Shown here: positions 37,473 to 52,400 of the stretch, in pieces
How the letters are laid out: every line of letters starts with the position of its first letter
Position numbering within the stretch: the stretch's first letter is position 1
Assembly (NCBI GenBank): GCA_003993805.1
Contig: RSEF01000004.1
Coordinates: 11,153,966 to 11,217,965 of the forward strand
DNA: 64,000 nucleotides
Direction of reading: 5' to 3'
Source of the DNA: Himantopus leucocephalus
Taxonomy: Eukaryota; Chordata; Aves; Charadriiformes; Recurvirostridae
The notes under the pieces: model-generated
Database searches by the model: none
Told to the model about the DNA's origin: nothing
What the model saw: only the letters and a program-made list of their open reading frames with translations
Translations under genes and position numbers: made by a program

Positions 37473-40400
37473 GTAAGGCATCTTGAGAGGGTGAGGATGG
37501 ACGGGAGTCTTCTCGGAGATGGTGTGGGCAGGGGTGGCCTTTGCTTCACCAGTCTTGGAGCCTGAGATAACACAACAAGTCCTAAGGATGCACGTATTGT
37601 GTGCCAGACGTACTGCACACGCGGAAAATAACTACCCAGTTGCATTCTAGGTTGGGAATGATGGTTTTCCATCTACACCTGTGCATGGTGTTGCTGTTAG
37701 TAGGAAAACTATCAGGGTTTCCAGGGACTTTATTTGGCGGCAGTACACACCAAGGTGTGCATCCATCTCGATGACCTTGCCAGCTGCACTACATGCAGGT
37801 TGTCCACTGACATCTTCATTTTATAAATGAAGACTTGGACTTAAAAAAGGGTGCTGCATCTGGCCAGCCGCAAGGAGTAGTTCAGTCTGTGTGCGGGCTC
37901 TTATACACCCTAAAATAAAATCTCTCCACGTCAAGGAGGTTATCTGTGTAATGACACCTAAGAAATGATGTTTTTGTATAACTTGGACCTATCTTTTTTC
38001 CCCCCCCCTGCAAAAATGGGCATACAAAAAAGGAAATTATATATAAGTTATATAAGTTGTGATCACTTCTGTTAAATTACTGCTATAAAAGTTGTTTTAT
38101 AGCGTTTCTTCCTCAGAAAGGAGAAGTCTCTGAGATTCATTTAGATCAGAATTTCTTTCAGATGGAAATGATCTTTTCGTTTCACTATTCTGCATATTAT
38201 ATGATGAGATCTCAACTCTATTAACGTGCGTGAAGAAATAGTATTGATCACAGATTTTTTTTTCTTATTATTCCTATTCCAGTTGGGTTTGTTTCAATTT
38301 CTTTCTTTCCTTTAATAACTCACCTTGAGTACTTGTGGTGGTTGTCAGCATTTCTCTCTTAACATTGGGTGTTGCACAAGGCTGGCTTGATTGGACTTTT
38401 TTCAGTGTTGCCTTTAACTTTAATTGTTCATGATTAAATAATATTAAAAGTGGGACTATTTATAATTAATGAGAATACTTTTTGTGATTTTTTTTTTCCT
38501 AATGTATAGAATCTGTATTGTGTTTAAAATTAGCAGTTGCTATTTATGTTAGTGCTGAATATGGCCTGCTAACTAGATTACATCCAAATATNGGGACTAT
38601 TTATAATTAATGAGAATACTTTTTGTGATTTTTTTTCCTAATGTATAGAATCTGTATTGTGCTTAAAATTAGCAGTTGCTCTTTATGTTAGTGCTGAAGA
38701 TGGCCTGCTAACTAGATTACATCCAAATATTTTTTTTATTTATGCAGATTATTTAGTTTTTCTATTTTTGTATTACCTAAAAATATATCTTTAACCTTAT
38801 GCTATGATGAAATGCAGTCTGAACCAGCAGTAGAACCAACAGGAATATTAGGAAGTTTGGTATTTTCAGTAATCTCTCAGATTTTCTAGCCAATTTCTGA
38901 TTGAGCAACTTCATCTTAATTGTGTGCATTTATTACTGCTACCCCAAAGCACAGCCTGCTGAAGGTGGGAGCACGGGGAGCTTCCTCACCCTAACAAGGA
39001 GCTGGTTGGTGCTCTTCAGCCAGTTTGGGCTGATGAGATAATACTTTTTGTTTTCTCTTCACCCCCTTCCAGGGTTCCATCTGTATAACAAGCTGCCTTC
39101 TGTCGTTCCCGAAAGCTGTTTATTGATATTTGTAGGACTCATCATGGGGGGAATCATCTACGGCTTGAACGACAAGTCACCGCCTGTTATGGACAGTGAC
39201 ATCTTTTTCCTCTACCTGCTGCCACCCATCGTCCTTGATGCAGGGTACTTCATGCCCAGCCGTCCCTTTTTTGAGAACATCGGCACTATCCTGCTCTATG
39301 CAGTTGTGGGGACAATATGGAACGTGTTTGGGATTGGCTTTTCCCTGTATGGGATCTGCCAGGTGAAATCCTTTCACCTGCAGGATGTGTCGTTGCTCCA
39401 CAACCTCCTGTTTGGCAGCCTGATCGCCGCCGTGGATCCCGTGGCGGTGCTAGCGGTCTTTGAAGAGATACACGTCAATGAAAAGCTACACATTTTGGTC
39501 TTCGGTGAATCGCTCCTGAATGATGCGGTGACGGTGGTAAGGACTAGCCTTTATTTTGAGTATTTAGTGTTCAGAGGAAGGATGCTCTGGTGGTGAGAGG
39601 TGGGACGTGAGATCTGCAGAGGGAAAAGACGTCAACAGCCTCTTCTAGCAGAGGTATCCTGGTCCGCTTCTCTGGCCTGAGGTCCTGAGAAGCTTTCAGG
39701 TGAACATCTCTTCCACTGTATGTCCGGAGACAGAAATGCATGAGTGCCACAGCACTCCCTGGGTAGGAGCTTGACCTCCAGAGAAGGATGCTGGCCCTGC
39801 ACTGGCAGAAATCCCAGCAGTGTATTTTAATGTCATAGCTACATATGGCCACCTCTGGTGAATATCTCGTTAATGGCTGATTTTCCTGTTTCATTTTTCA
39901 TGCAGGTGCTCTACAAGCTATTTCGATCTTTCTGTGAAATGCCAACCATCAAAAGTGTGGATGTTTTTGCTGGATTTGGAAAATTCTTTGTGGTTGGGCT
40001 AGGAGGAGTTTTAGTAGGTCTTAGTTTTGGGATGACCGCCGCCTTTACCACGCGATTCACCAAGGATATCCGTGTCATTGAACCGCTCTTTGTCTTCCTG
40101 TACAGCTATCTTTCCTACCTCACCGCTGAAATGTTTCACCTTTCGGGGATCGTGGCGTAAGTATTTCCCAGCATCTGATCTGTCCGGGAAAGCTTTTTGG
40201 CTATATTTACTGATAAGTATCAGAAAAAGTTTTAACATAAGTTTGCTTAGTTGGAAATCTGTGTATGGCAGCAAACAGTTGGCAGCAAAGCCTGTGGAAG
40301 AGGTGTAACCCCATTTCACACATTACACAACTGCACATCGATGGTAATAGCTACAAGCCACAGGCAATCCAGATGACTACTGCTGGGCAAGCTTCAGACG

Positions 40401-43400
40401 GCTGATCAGTTTGTGCTGGTTATTGAGGAATGTTTGTTCAAGTTCCGTGCTTTTCGTTTGGAAACCCTGAACGTTGAAGCAGTGAGATGTCCCGTGGGTT
40501 TGGTAGAGCCAGAAGAGGCTTTCTTGGCTTATTTTGTTATTTGCTGTGCGTGGCCCAGTCAAAACTAACATTTGAATTGCTGCAAGGAGTATTTAGTCAA
40601 ATCCTCATAACGGTTTGTTCTGAGTTTACAGCACGTCTGTTCTAGCACCCTCCTCCTGATCTGCATGCCCGGCCTACCAGCTAGCTTTGGGTGACGGACT
40701 CAAAGACGTGCTGAGGCAGACCTTACGGTGACAAAGAAAAGCGAGTGCTACGGAGATGAAGCCTGGAAATATTCCCATTGTTTGGGAGTGGAGGGCTCTA
40801 ATGGAAGCCTCTGCTTTGGAGATTCAGACTTGCTGCCAGAACAAGTTCAGACACAGCTCTTGAGTTTGTCTGGTCTCCTNCTGGAAATATTCCCATTGTT
40901 TGGGAGTGGAGGGCTCTAATGGAAACCTCTGCTTTGGAGATTCAGACTTGCTGCCAGAACTTCAGACACAGCTCTTGAGTTTGTCTGGTCTCCCGAGGGA
41001 GGGTGTCATCCATCATCTCTTTATCTCCAGGAATGTTTGAAATCTGCTGACCAATTTCAGCCAAAGTTGTCAGAGCTCGAGGTTTCAAAGGTACTAAACC
41101 CAAACTGCTTGCAATTTACTACAGCGCAGTCAGTCCTAGACACTCTTCCACCTAAAGAACTCTTTGGAGCACTGAAGGGTTTACTCTCTGAAGCTTTTGT
41201 ACAAGCAGGTTATAGCAACATGGGGCAGACAAGGACTGCCTGTGTCCTGCAGCCGAGTCCCACGCCGTATCAGATACCATCTCATGTATTCCACTGCGAC
41301 TTTTTGGATCAGTGAAGCAAAACAGTTTGTTTCTGTAAATTCAGTCTTTCACAAATTGTAATTTATAGATAATACAGGTAACTTATTTTTCTTTTTACTG
41401 GGCAGGCTTTTCAATAAAATGAATAATTTTGGGCCAGATGTCTCAGTTTTGAGAGAGGTAACTGAGCTTTGGGCTTACCTCGCACTTTTCACTTGCAGAG
41501 CAGGTGCTGAGAAAAAAATAGATACAATAACCCTAATGGTCAAAGCAGAGACAGATGAAAAACGGAGTGAGCGATTCAGTCTTTCTGGTTTCTGTGGGCT
41601 GATATCTGTTACATTTGGTTCTCCTGCCTAAACCAAGAGAGCTGGTGCTGAGGATCACAACCAACTATTTCATATTCCCTTAACAACTATAAAGTACGCT
41701 TAGGCTGCATTGATAGCTACAGTGTAAACAACTGTAAATCTGATAATAATGAAGATTAAAAGAAAATAAAAGAATTAAGTCAGGTACCATCTAGACACAG
41801 GAGTATCTGGGAGATCTGTTTTAAAACTAGTGATACTGTTTTGGATGGAAACCATTCCTATATCTTGCAGATTTTGTTTCCTCGAATGGTTAATAGGAGC
41901 AATATTCCAGCATTACTGAAAACAATTCTAGCTCTGGGAATAGGTAAGAGAAAGCCTATTTATAGGAGCCTAAGACAGAACAGTGAAATAAATATGCTGC
42001 ATAATCATCATGGAGCAGAAAACATTTAATCCTAATGGTGTCTCCTTCTATCAATCACAATCTACTGTACCCATTATGGAACCCATTTTCTAGTCTTTTG
42101 AATAATGCATTGTTTCTAAAGCAAAACAATTGCGAAGGCAGCCGATTCCTGCACTGCTGGTCTTATAATTGCCAAATTATAAATGCCTCTTTTATATATC
42201 TCCATTTCAAGCAATTCATTCATTTGTGACCAGGGAGTACTGTATTATAAGAAACAGATCTTGGCAGTTTGTTTCTTTGAAAAAGAATTTGATTGCCAAA
42301 ACAATCAATTCTACATAGTCCCCAAAAAAATCTGTGAATGCAACCCAATCTGCTAAACAGTTCTGCAAACGTGTTTTAGTTTAATTTTTTTTTTTTCCCC
42401 CTTTGCCCTAAGTGGCAGTGCCCTTCTTTGAAGTTGTGACAGAACGGGTCAAGTTTATTCCCTGTCTGTGAATCTGGTGTGAACACATACCCTTGTCCCA
42501 AGAAGTGTTGCCAAACTATGGCTCTGGAAGTCACTTGCCCATAAATACTCGTTGGATTTCTTAGTTCCTAGCTGGAACTATTTTATCCGCTATTTATTGA
42601 GGCAGGTAGAGAAGCAGAAGAATTTATTATTTTCTTTTAGCCTGTGGTTCAATCGCTGTCACTCTTTCTGGCTCAGTGCTTTATGCAAAGTGGGTCAATC
42701 TAAAAAGGATAAATCAGAAAAGACCCATTTCAGAATATTTTTAAGTATTGGTACATTTTCTTAGGAGATGAAAGATTTGAACTCAAACAACATTAGATGA
42801 AAAAGGGTTTTGAATCTTGGTCTCACGCTGCTAGATAAAACGGGATCGCTTTCCCCAGGAAGAGTATCATGGCGTTTGAGTCTGACCTTTGTATCCTGTG
42901 CCTTTACTACATGTCCTCTCCCTGAATTCCAGTTTTAATTTCAGACAAACCCAATTGTTTCTTTCTCCTTCAAAGAGGTATGGTTTTTTTCATGGCAATG
43001 AGGAAAACCAGTAACATTTATAAATGAAAGAAATAGAAATGTGTGTGTTGATTGTCTTTTTTTTTTGTTTGTTTGTTTGAATACAAAGCCCAGTGATCAG
43101 TAACTCTCAGTGGGTGGAAGTGCATCTTCATTTGAAAAAGTTTTTTTTCTTCTAATTTCTTATTTGTTGTTCCAACCAAATATCTGATAAATATTTTCCC
43201 ATAATAACGTTGCTGATTTTCTTAGTGCTTTAAGTAAAGGAGAAATGAATATAGCTGTTGTCCATTCCTTTGTCGTGGTCTAACGACAGATGCCGAGTTG
43301 CAGCAGTGAAGATGTGTTAGTGATTCATTGATGAGCCAGAAGGAAAGTGACCCTTACTCTGCTTCTGTTAGCAGTGGTGCACATTAGGAGCAGCAGTGCA

Positions 43401-46400
43401 GTGGCCCACAGTGTCTTCCTGAAATAAATAAATAGCTGCGGAGGAGAGAATTGGGGTCTTTGGTTTCACACAGGTTGTAGAACCACAACCACAGCAGTCA
43501 GCTCTGCCCATTTGCAAACTGTCCTGTTCCCTGGGGCCAGGTGGCAACCCTGGTTTTTTTCCATCAGAGCCCAAATAATGCAAAGAATCTCCTTTGTGAA
43601 ATTCTGGGCGTAAATGTGATGTTTTCACTGCAAAGCCGTAGTTGCGTGCCTGTTTTCTGAATAGTTTTTAGCTGAGAGGATACATTATGGATAATATGCT
43701 GCCAAGACCGTGACCTGTCTTAACACCTATTTGCACCTATATGGGTCACTTACCTGTCCTGGCCACAGCTGGGGTTTGAAGTCAGTCTGCCGGACCCAGG
43801 TGCACTTCTGCAAGTCGGGGATCTACTTCTGTGTGGGCTTGTCTGTGTGTGATATCATGTAAAGAGAGCTACCATGATATCCCCTGAGAAAGGAATTTTT
43901 AATGCAGTAAAACTCCTGGTGGATGGCCTTACCAAATGCCAATGGAAATCAGATGTTGGAAACATAAAGCTGTTTTGCTATTGCTGGTGCAATATTTAGA
44001 ACAAAATGTTTCTGTCCAGGTTAAAATATAAAAAATGGAGCTTCGAATCTTTGAGCGCTCAATTGTTTTGACCTTCTAGGATTGCTGGCCTGAAAATGTA
44101 TTGATTTGAAAAGCTGATGAATTAGGCTAACCACATGTACCCTGTAACTTGAAGAACCAATTATCCATGAAAAATTGCAAGGCAGAAGTTTTAATTGGTG
44201 CTGCACGCTTCTGAAGTGACCTTGGGTATGCAATACCTGAGGAGGTCAGATGTTCCGACTATAGCAAGAGTGTTTCTTGGCTCATTGTGCCGCCGTATGA
44301 GTGTGCTCGAGCTTTTTATTGTCTCTTGGTTGCGTGGAGTCGATGGCTTCCTAGCTGTGCCCACATAATATACACTGCAAGCCTGGTCAGGCTTAGAAAT
44401 ATACAGTGTGAGGTATGTCGTATGCTTGAGGTTCTCCAACTTTAGATTAGCTTTTGTCCCTCGGGTGGAGGAGTACAGCATTCGGGCTGCTCATAAACTA
44501 CGCCGATTCCGAGTCCTACAAGAATCTGCGATAGTGACCAGGTATCAGCAAACTCACAGGAGTCCTATTTACACGTTTCTCATGCTGAGAAACAAGTCTC
44601 CCTTTCCCCTAAACGGCTTTCTGTCATCGGGGCTAAATAGGTAACGTGGGCTCCTAAGCACGCAACTTTTCAGCCCAGATGGTTAGAGCTTGGCAAAGAA
44701 CTGAAACCAGTGTATTGTGATGGGGAGGGCTGGGTGGAGTTACTTGTAGGTATTGCTGTGTGGCTATGTTAAATGCAATAGATGGTGAGTTGTTTATTTG
44801 TTAAAAAACAGATTCAGACAGTCTGGTCAACCTATATGGTGTGTTATTGTGCTGCTGGTCTTCCTGATATTATTGGCCGATGCAGGAAGTGAATGTCTGC
44901 AAACATCTAAGACTTGATAAAGCTTATTTTTTTTGTAAATGACAATGTGTCAATTTTGTGTGCTTAAGTAGAAAAATGTATTGTCTCATTTTTGTTTTCT
45001 CAGCATCATTGCTTGTGCCATGGGCATGAAACGTTACGTGGAGGCCAACATCTCTCTGAAGTCTCACACCACAGTCAAATACTTCATGAAGATGTGGAGC
45101 AGTGTTAGTGATACCCTCATCTTCATCTTTCTTGGAGTTTCCACCATTGGAGAAAATCATGAGTGGAACTGGCCATACATTTGCTTCACTGTCATTTTCT
45201 GTCTCATTTGGAGAGCGCTAGGTATGGTGAAATTCCAGATTTCACTTTTTTTATATATATTATTATTTATGGGAGTGAAAAATGTGATTCCATTAAACAA
45301 GAGAATGCTCCTGCCCCCACCATCATCCTTTCCTGCTCGCTCTTTATATGTGTTTATCCCAGATGTGAATGCAAGGACTGAAGTGGGACACCCCAGCCGC
45401 TGCTTCCCTCTGTCTCCATCACTTGCTCAATAGCAAATCTTGCATTTTACTACAATTTCCTTGTCTGTGCACTCACCATAGACAGCACTGGTGCTAAACA
45501 GAAATTCTCATGACATCTATTTTATCCATACCTCTGTCTTAGAGCCTCCTTTGATTGCCACGATCGCCTCTTCCATTTCAGTATATCTTCGTCCCTTGGT
45601 ATCTTCACAACTGGAGAGAGATTATAAGTACATAGCTTGGGATCAGAGAGCCATGTAAATCCATGGGGCCTCTGACTGCATATTCTGAATTGCAGAGATT
45701 CAAGGGATTTAATTCCTAACGAGTTTGTGTACAGCAGCATCCTGAAATGGGAAACTGGAGGAACCTTCAAACAGCTGTCCCTGGAGATGCTGTTCTGCTT
45801 TACAGAAGCACATCTACCCAGCTTGCTGCTGGCTAGATGAGAATTGGGACTTAAAATGTGAGGGTGCTTCTGCTTCCTACTCAAGAACGTCAGATAAGGA
45901 CTGAGAATGAGAGAATTGCACAGAATCAGGGAATTGCTGAGGTTGGCAGGGACCTCTTGAGATCATTTGGTCCAACCCCCTGCTTAAGCAGGGCCAGCTA
46001 AGTAGGACTGCGTCCAGACAGCTTTTGATTGTCTCCATGGATGGAGACTCTCCAGCCTCCCTGGGAAACCTATTGCAGTGTTTGACCAACCTCACACTAA
46101 AAAAGTGACTTAGAGATAACAAGAGGAAGAGAGCTATGCATGAAAATAATCTCCTGATAACTGTGGCTAAAGATAATTTCTTGAGATCAGTTATGATGAA
46201 AACCTGAGTCCTGGTCCCAGAATACTCTGGGAGCCCATTTTCAGGCATTGTAAATGACCAGAAAAATAGATGCACTGTTTTACCGTCATCCCCAGTTGTA
46301 TCTTGCACTGATTTGGTGTTCGGAGAGGCTGATTCTCCATTGCCTCATACAGCGTGCAGTTACTGTCACCTAAGGGAGTGCAGAGTGCCTACCTTCTCAT

Positions 46401-49400
46401 TTATGGATGGTTTTATATATGAACTAGATCTGCAGATAGAACAGAGCACACATTTTGGCTAAGAATTTGAGAGCTAAAAAACATTCTATAGGATTTAGGT
46501 TTCCAAACCACTGAGTCAAACAGAGGGAACTCAAATTTGATAGACACTTCAAGAAATTGCTTAAATAGGATAGGCCATGATTAGCAAGACATAGCAGAAT
46601 GGGTTCTATTAGCTGTTAATACATGCCAAGGTTTGTTTCAATAACTATGCACCATAAATGCACTTGGAAACATGCTTATTAGTCAGTTGTGCAGACATTC
46701 AAATGTTTTATTACAATTAAGTGGCTTTCTCTTAAATTATTTGCTCAAATGAAGAGAAGTTCTGAGTGAGTTTGACTTTTTTTTTGGTTCAAAAATTCTT
46801 CATTGCAAGACTCAAGAACGCAGTGACATTACAAAAGCACACTCAAAATCCTCTGGTTCTCTTATGTTCTCAAATTCTCAGACCCTCCCAGTGCTCTTAA
46901 ATGAGAAAGGGTTCTGCTGATGCCCGGGGACTGGAATTACTTTGATGTAAGAGAGAGAATCAAAAAAGCAAAATACATTAATTGCATGACAGCACTAGTA
47001 CTCTGCTGTTATCCAAGCACTAGGGAGATTTCCTTCTGCTCTGTCTCAAGGTATATCTCCAGAAGAAAATATATTCTGCTCAAGATGATTGATTGTATGT
47101 CATCTCTTGGAGCAAACTGGCCTTGAATTAGTTTAGGGAATGCTAATAATAATTTATGAGGAAGGATTAAATTAAGACAAAGGCCAGGATATCAGCTCCA
47201 GTAAATTTTGTTCCTTTAAATCATCAGCACTGCCTGAGCTTTACAGCAGCTGCAGATGTGATCTGAGGTATGCTTTATTTTATTTAATTAGTTATTTTTA
47301 AGTTACAAAGAACCTTCAAACTGAAGGCACCAGCTCCACGGAGCTCCAGAGACGGGGAAGGTGTAAGGCTCAGTTAATCGAGTTCCCTATTCCTGAACAT
47401 CCCCAGCTTTTTAGTTTTCTTCAAACCGGTCCGATGTTCAGATGTTTTTAATTGTACGTGTGTGGGAAGATGTTTGATACGTACATTACAAGTGCACTAT
47501 TTTTGAAGTTCTTTTTCTTTTACAGACATCCTTTAGAAAAGCAATAGTGATGCGGATCCAGCTAATTCCTAGCAAAAGTCAATGGCAGTCTGTGTCATCC
47601 GTTCTCAAAATGGCCATTAATCTTCAGGAAATAAGATGTTTATCATATCCGTTGGTATTAAGATCTCAGCTTACTGATTTAAGGCCTGACTTTTTGTACC
47701 TTTCTGCATCTGTGTATGTATTTGCAAATGACTATAAATTACATCAACCGCTGTGCCGCCTTACGTAGTCTTAAATTCACACAGTATAAATCTTTGAGTG
47801 AAAGATTTGTGAAGAAACAACATTAGCACAGGCAGGATATAGCTGCTTATGGAAGCTACTGCTTGGAAACTTTTGGCAAATGGAGGGTAACTTGTGGCTA
47901 AATTGTTGCTGATGGTTTGCCTGGAGAGAACTTATAATCCCAGCAATTCAGTCATTTGTTATCACCAATTAGAATACATCAATTAATATTTCAGTTCAGT
48001 TCCTGGAATCTGGCTCCGTATCATTATGCAAGTAAAGTTCCGGCTGGCACATGACCATAGGATAGCACTAAAAACTTTAATTACCTACCATCAAAATAAA
48101 TGTGCTAATACATCCTATGTTGCCAATAGTTACTGTTTGTTTAGCATTTAGCTGATGCTTAACACCGAGGCCCCAGTTCAACAGTATGCTCTGGGGATCC
48201 GCGGTCATGGGAGCGGGGTGATGCTGAGATTTCCCTGCAGAGTTCAGAGTCCTTCTGAAGGAAACTCTGGTTTCCCAGCTGGACTGTGATAAGCACATGG
48301 CTGAGTTAAAAAACAAGAGGATTTGCCACAAGGTGAGCTACCTAAAATTTTATAGTTGTACCAAGCCCCTAAAACTGTGGCCGGTCAATGGCGTTTGTAA
48401 TCTCCCAAATCAGAAATGTGTTGGGGATTAATTTTTGTCTAGACAAATCAAATGCAAACATGTTGGACCAGGCTGGAAGAAATGCCATTCTCCAGTGTCA
48501 TATTGGGAATACACCACCATGGGCCCTGGCTGGTTCCTTGTGATTGATGTTTACCAGTTCAGTGATGGTTTACTGTAAAATATATCATAAGATTATGAGT
48601 TTTATCTTATTGCTCTTTTTGTTTAATGTGCTCCCGTCTTCTTTCCTGCTTTTCAGGGGTTCTTGTGCTGACTTTCTTTGTGAACAAATTTCACGTGAAC
48701 ACCATCACCGGCAAAGACCAATTCATTATAGCGTATGGGGGCCTCCGCGGAGCCATTTGCTTCTCTTTGGTTTTCTTGCTTCCTGACTTTCGCAGAAAGA
48801 AGCTCTTCATTGCAGCAACAACTGTTGTCATCCTCTTCACCGTGTTCATACAGGTAAAAACAATCGTGGTGTCACCAGCAGATGTAAAGAATGAGCATGA
48901 CTTTTTTTCCCAGACAAGCAACCAGTACTAAACCATTGGATACAGGGATTTACCAGTCATTAAAACTCTCCCTCCATCAAGCCATTAGGCATATAAAAAT
49001 TTAAAATTATTACTGAAAGAGGCAGAAGGTGTGAGAATGTGTCACACATTCATGAGGGTGACTAGCAGTTGTTGACTTACAACATGTACTTTAGCATTTT
49101 CCATGATAACTTGTCCCATCTTTGATCTGGTCCATCCTTATTGGGGTAGCAGTGGTGAAAACTGGGACGAACGATGCTGGCATAGGTTTCCTCTCTGAAG
49201 CAGTGCTTTTACATGTTTTTTGCGAGAGCAAAGCCAACAGGGATCAAAGTCTACAAAAAATTTGCTGTTTGAGCCAGGTAAGAAGCGCTTGTTATTGCAG
49301 GCCCTGTCAGGAAATGAAACGCTACCTGAGCCATGCACTAATGAAGTTCAGTTTTCCTCATCCCAAAGGACCAGGAAGATATTGGGGATACTCCAAACCC

Positions 49401-52400
49401 TCTGAACATGGCCAGCAAGAATTTTAAGAGGTTTATGATTTGGTCATCTCAGTTTTGGTAGTTCACAAGTAGGACAATTTAAAGTGACCTAATTTTGAAG
49501 GAGTCGATTCTTAACATTTTCTGAGAAAGAGTTCCATTTTACTGGGAAGCTGAAGCAACAACAGTCATTAACTGTTTATCAAAATATTTTGTATATATGT
49601 CTGAGATGTTTTCACATTCATGCAGCAAAGCAGATACAGTTATTAACTCTTCCACTGGAAAAAAAAATAATTGGGTGTGTTACTTGTTATAAAAGCAAGG
49701 AAAATCAGAAGCAAATTGAAAAAGTCACAGGACCTTTGATTTATTTGCCTATAATTTTTCTTTTATAACTGAGCCCCAAGCCCTGTTGCTTCCTGCTTTC
49801 TCTTTCTGCCCTTAGTGATTCTTGGGTTCTTTCCTACCTAGCGGTAAAACTTCTGCCAAGTGAGTGTAACCTGCCCGCATCACGGGGGGGCTGTGGACAT
49901 GTTAGCTCCCCGCTGCCGCGGTAGGAGAGGGAGGTGGACCCTCCCAGCACTGGTGGCTCTGAGATATTTGGTTTATTATTTAACGCATGAATGTGCTTTT
50001 TTCTGGGGCTGGTATTGCTCGCCTTACTAATATGCTTTTGTTTTGCGCGGATTCCTGACTAGCACCCCGCCAGGTGTGTGATGGAGAGAGGCTCTCCCTC
50101 CCTTCGGCACAGGCTGAGGTTGCCCCGAGTTGTGCCTCGGGGCGCAGGGACGCCCTGCCCGGAGGCTCGGCAGCTCTCGGCGTTGCTGTGACACCTAGTG
50201 GTAACAGCATTCCTGCAGCCTTCCGTGGCGTGCAGGTCTCGGATGTGTCCCCCTGCTCTTCTCTGCCCAGCAGCATGTCTGTAAGGGCGAGACTCCTTTC
50301 GGGGCTTCTCTGAAATGCACCTTTTCCTTCACCTGCAAAGGGTCTCGTTTGATGGAGGATGTGGTGGAAAAATTGGGGTCGCGCGGCCCCAAAGTGAGCA
50401 AGGTTGATGTCTACCTGGTGTGCTCTGTCCCAAAAAGTTAAGAACGTGTCTTCATAAGGCTGAAGTGAGCGGGGTGGGGGTCTGGGAATGAGGCTGTGCG
50501 GAAAAGCTCCCCGGGAGGTCCTCTGCTCAAGCACGAGGTCCATGCAGAGCTGTTGACCCAGGGCTGCCCTCGGACAGAGGGAGCAGAGCAGCTGCTGGGG
50601 CTTTGGGAGATGGTGGGTCACGGTGACATCTGCCCCATGGCTGAGCATCACCCCACAAGAGCAAATTCCTTCTGCTTGGCCCCCCTGAACCCCTCAGGTG
50701 TGGGCAATGGGTCTTGGGCAATGCAGAGGGTTGGGGTTGACTGTACTTCCCCACATCCACCTAATCCACACCGTGCACTGAAAAAATGGTCAGCAAGTCT
50801 GATGTGCCAATGGGCTTGGAGCTGAGTCCTGCAGGCAGCTGGACCAGGCGCAGACTTCGGACTGAAAGGAGAGAGCAGGGGCCAGGGGTGGGGGGAGCAC
50901 AGTTAGGTGGAGGTTGACAAGTTTTAAGATGCAAATGTGGGTCAGAAATTGAAAAGATACGGTCACTAGGCACGTCCGCTCATGCATAGACGCTCTTGAG
51001 TCTCAGACAAAGGTTGTTCTAAGGCAGCAGCTCCATTCTGCTGAGGCTTCGGAAAAGCCTTCCCAGGACCGGGAAAAGGGCTTTTGTGTAACCTCAAAGC
51101 TCAACTGGTGATGTCATCTCCATGCTAAAGGGTGAGAGTTAAACAGAGTCCCCCGTGGGTAAGTGTCGGCGGGGCGACCCCTTGACCTTCAGCCATTCAG
51201 TGGGAACGTAGCATCTATAAAGACAGACTTTGCTCAGGCTCCAGATACCTGCAGTATTGTGTAGCTGAGGCCACCACAAGAATTGGGGTGGGGGCTGGGG
51301 GGGAAAACTTGCTTGAAAGCTGAACCAGAAAGATATTGCTGTAGCTTAGCACGGAAAAGACAGGGAAATACCACAGAAGCAGGTATTAAGACGAACCTTC
51401 AGAAACCTGGGTTTGCAAATGAGTCCTACAGCCTCTGAAGTCTGTGGCACTGCTGCCAGCCACATCGATGGACACAGGGTTGAAGAGTGAAGATCTTTAA
51501 TATCCCAGTGTCTTTCAAGCTGCATGTCACTTTGGGTGGAAAGGGCAAGTGAAATATCAGCTACAAAACAACTTCTGTGGCTAGTGGACTTCGTTGTTGT
51601 TATTTTTTGCAATAACTTTTCTTTTTATTCACAGTGATATAAATACAGAGTTGGTGGGGGGCGTTTGTGTTAAGATAGGACAGAAATTAGGGCAGAGATG
51701 ATTTGGGCCCTTTTAAGCTGGTGAAGGCCAGCAAGGCATCTTATCGGAGCACAAACCCACTTCATTTTCTTGAAAATTCTGACCATGCTGTCAGAAAAGC
51801 CTTGTGCCACACAGACTAATGACCAATGTGTAAGCAATTGGGCTTGTCCGTACATGGGTCTATCAGTGCATTACACAACCCAGGAAACTCATCTATTTTG
51901 GCCTAACTCAGTTGCATAAGGCTCTTCCCACAAGAAGCCTGGTTAATAATTTTGAGAAGGTTGACTGAGCAATTGTCAAGTCCTCAGTGCTTCCAGGCAG
52001 GCCTGGGTATGTGCCACGTAGACCAGAAAGTCCTCCAAGGAGCTGTGGGCTTGTCTGGAATGTCACAAAAAGCCCTTATTGTTCTGCCTTTCAGTGCGGT
52101 TTAAAAATGAAATACCACGTTCTCCATTTGAAGTTCACTCTGTCAGCCTATTGGCCTCTGACCTCTTCCATGAAATTGTTAGCAAATATAATTGTGAAGA
52201 GTTGTGGGTTGTTTTTTTTTTTGTTTGCTGCCTACACTGACCCATTAGCTACTGGTCTGTTGGCAGTAGAAGAACTTCACGTGAGCTGTGACAGAGCCAT
52301 CAGCGTGGGGTGATGCACTTCAGATGAGTTACCCCTGGTGGGTGGAGGAGCATCACAGGGGACAGGTGTGTTGTGAAATGATATGAGGCCTGAAAATGAC

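Noticed and set aside
49980..50825. Long overlapping open frames on both strands in NHE intron 5
   Set aside because: Local GC rise explains them. They have no splice context, no homology and mutually exclusive frames.
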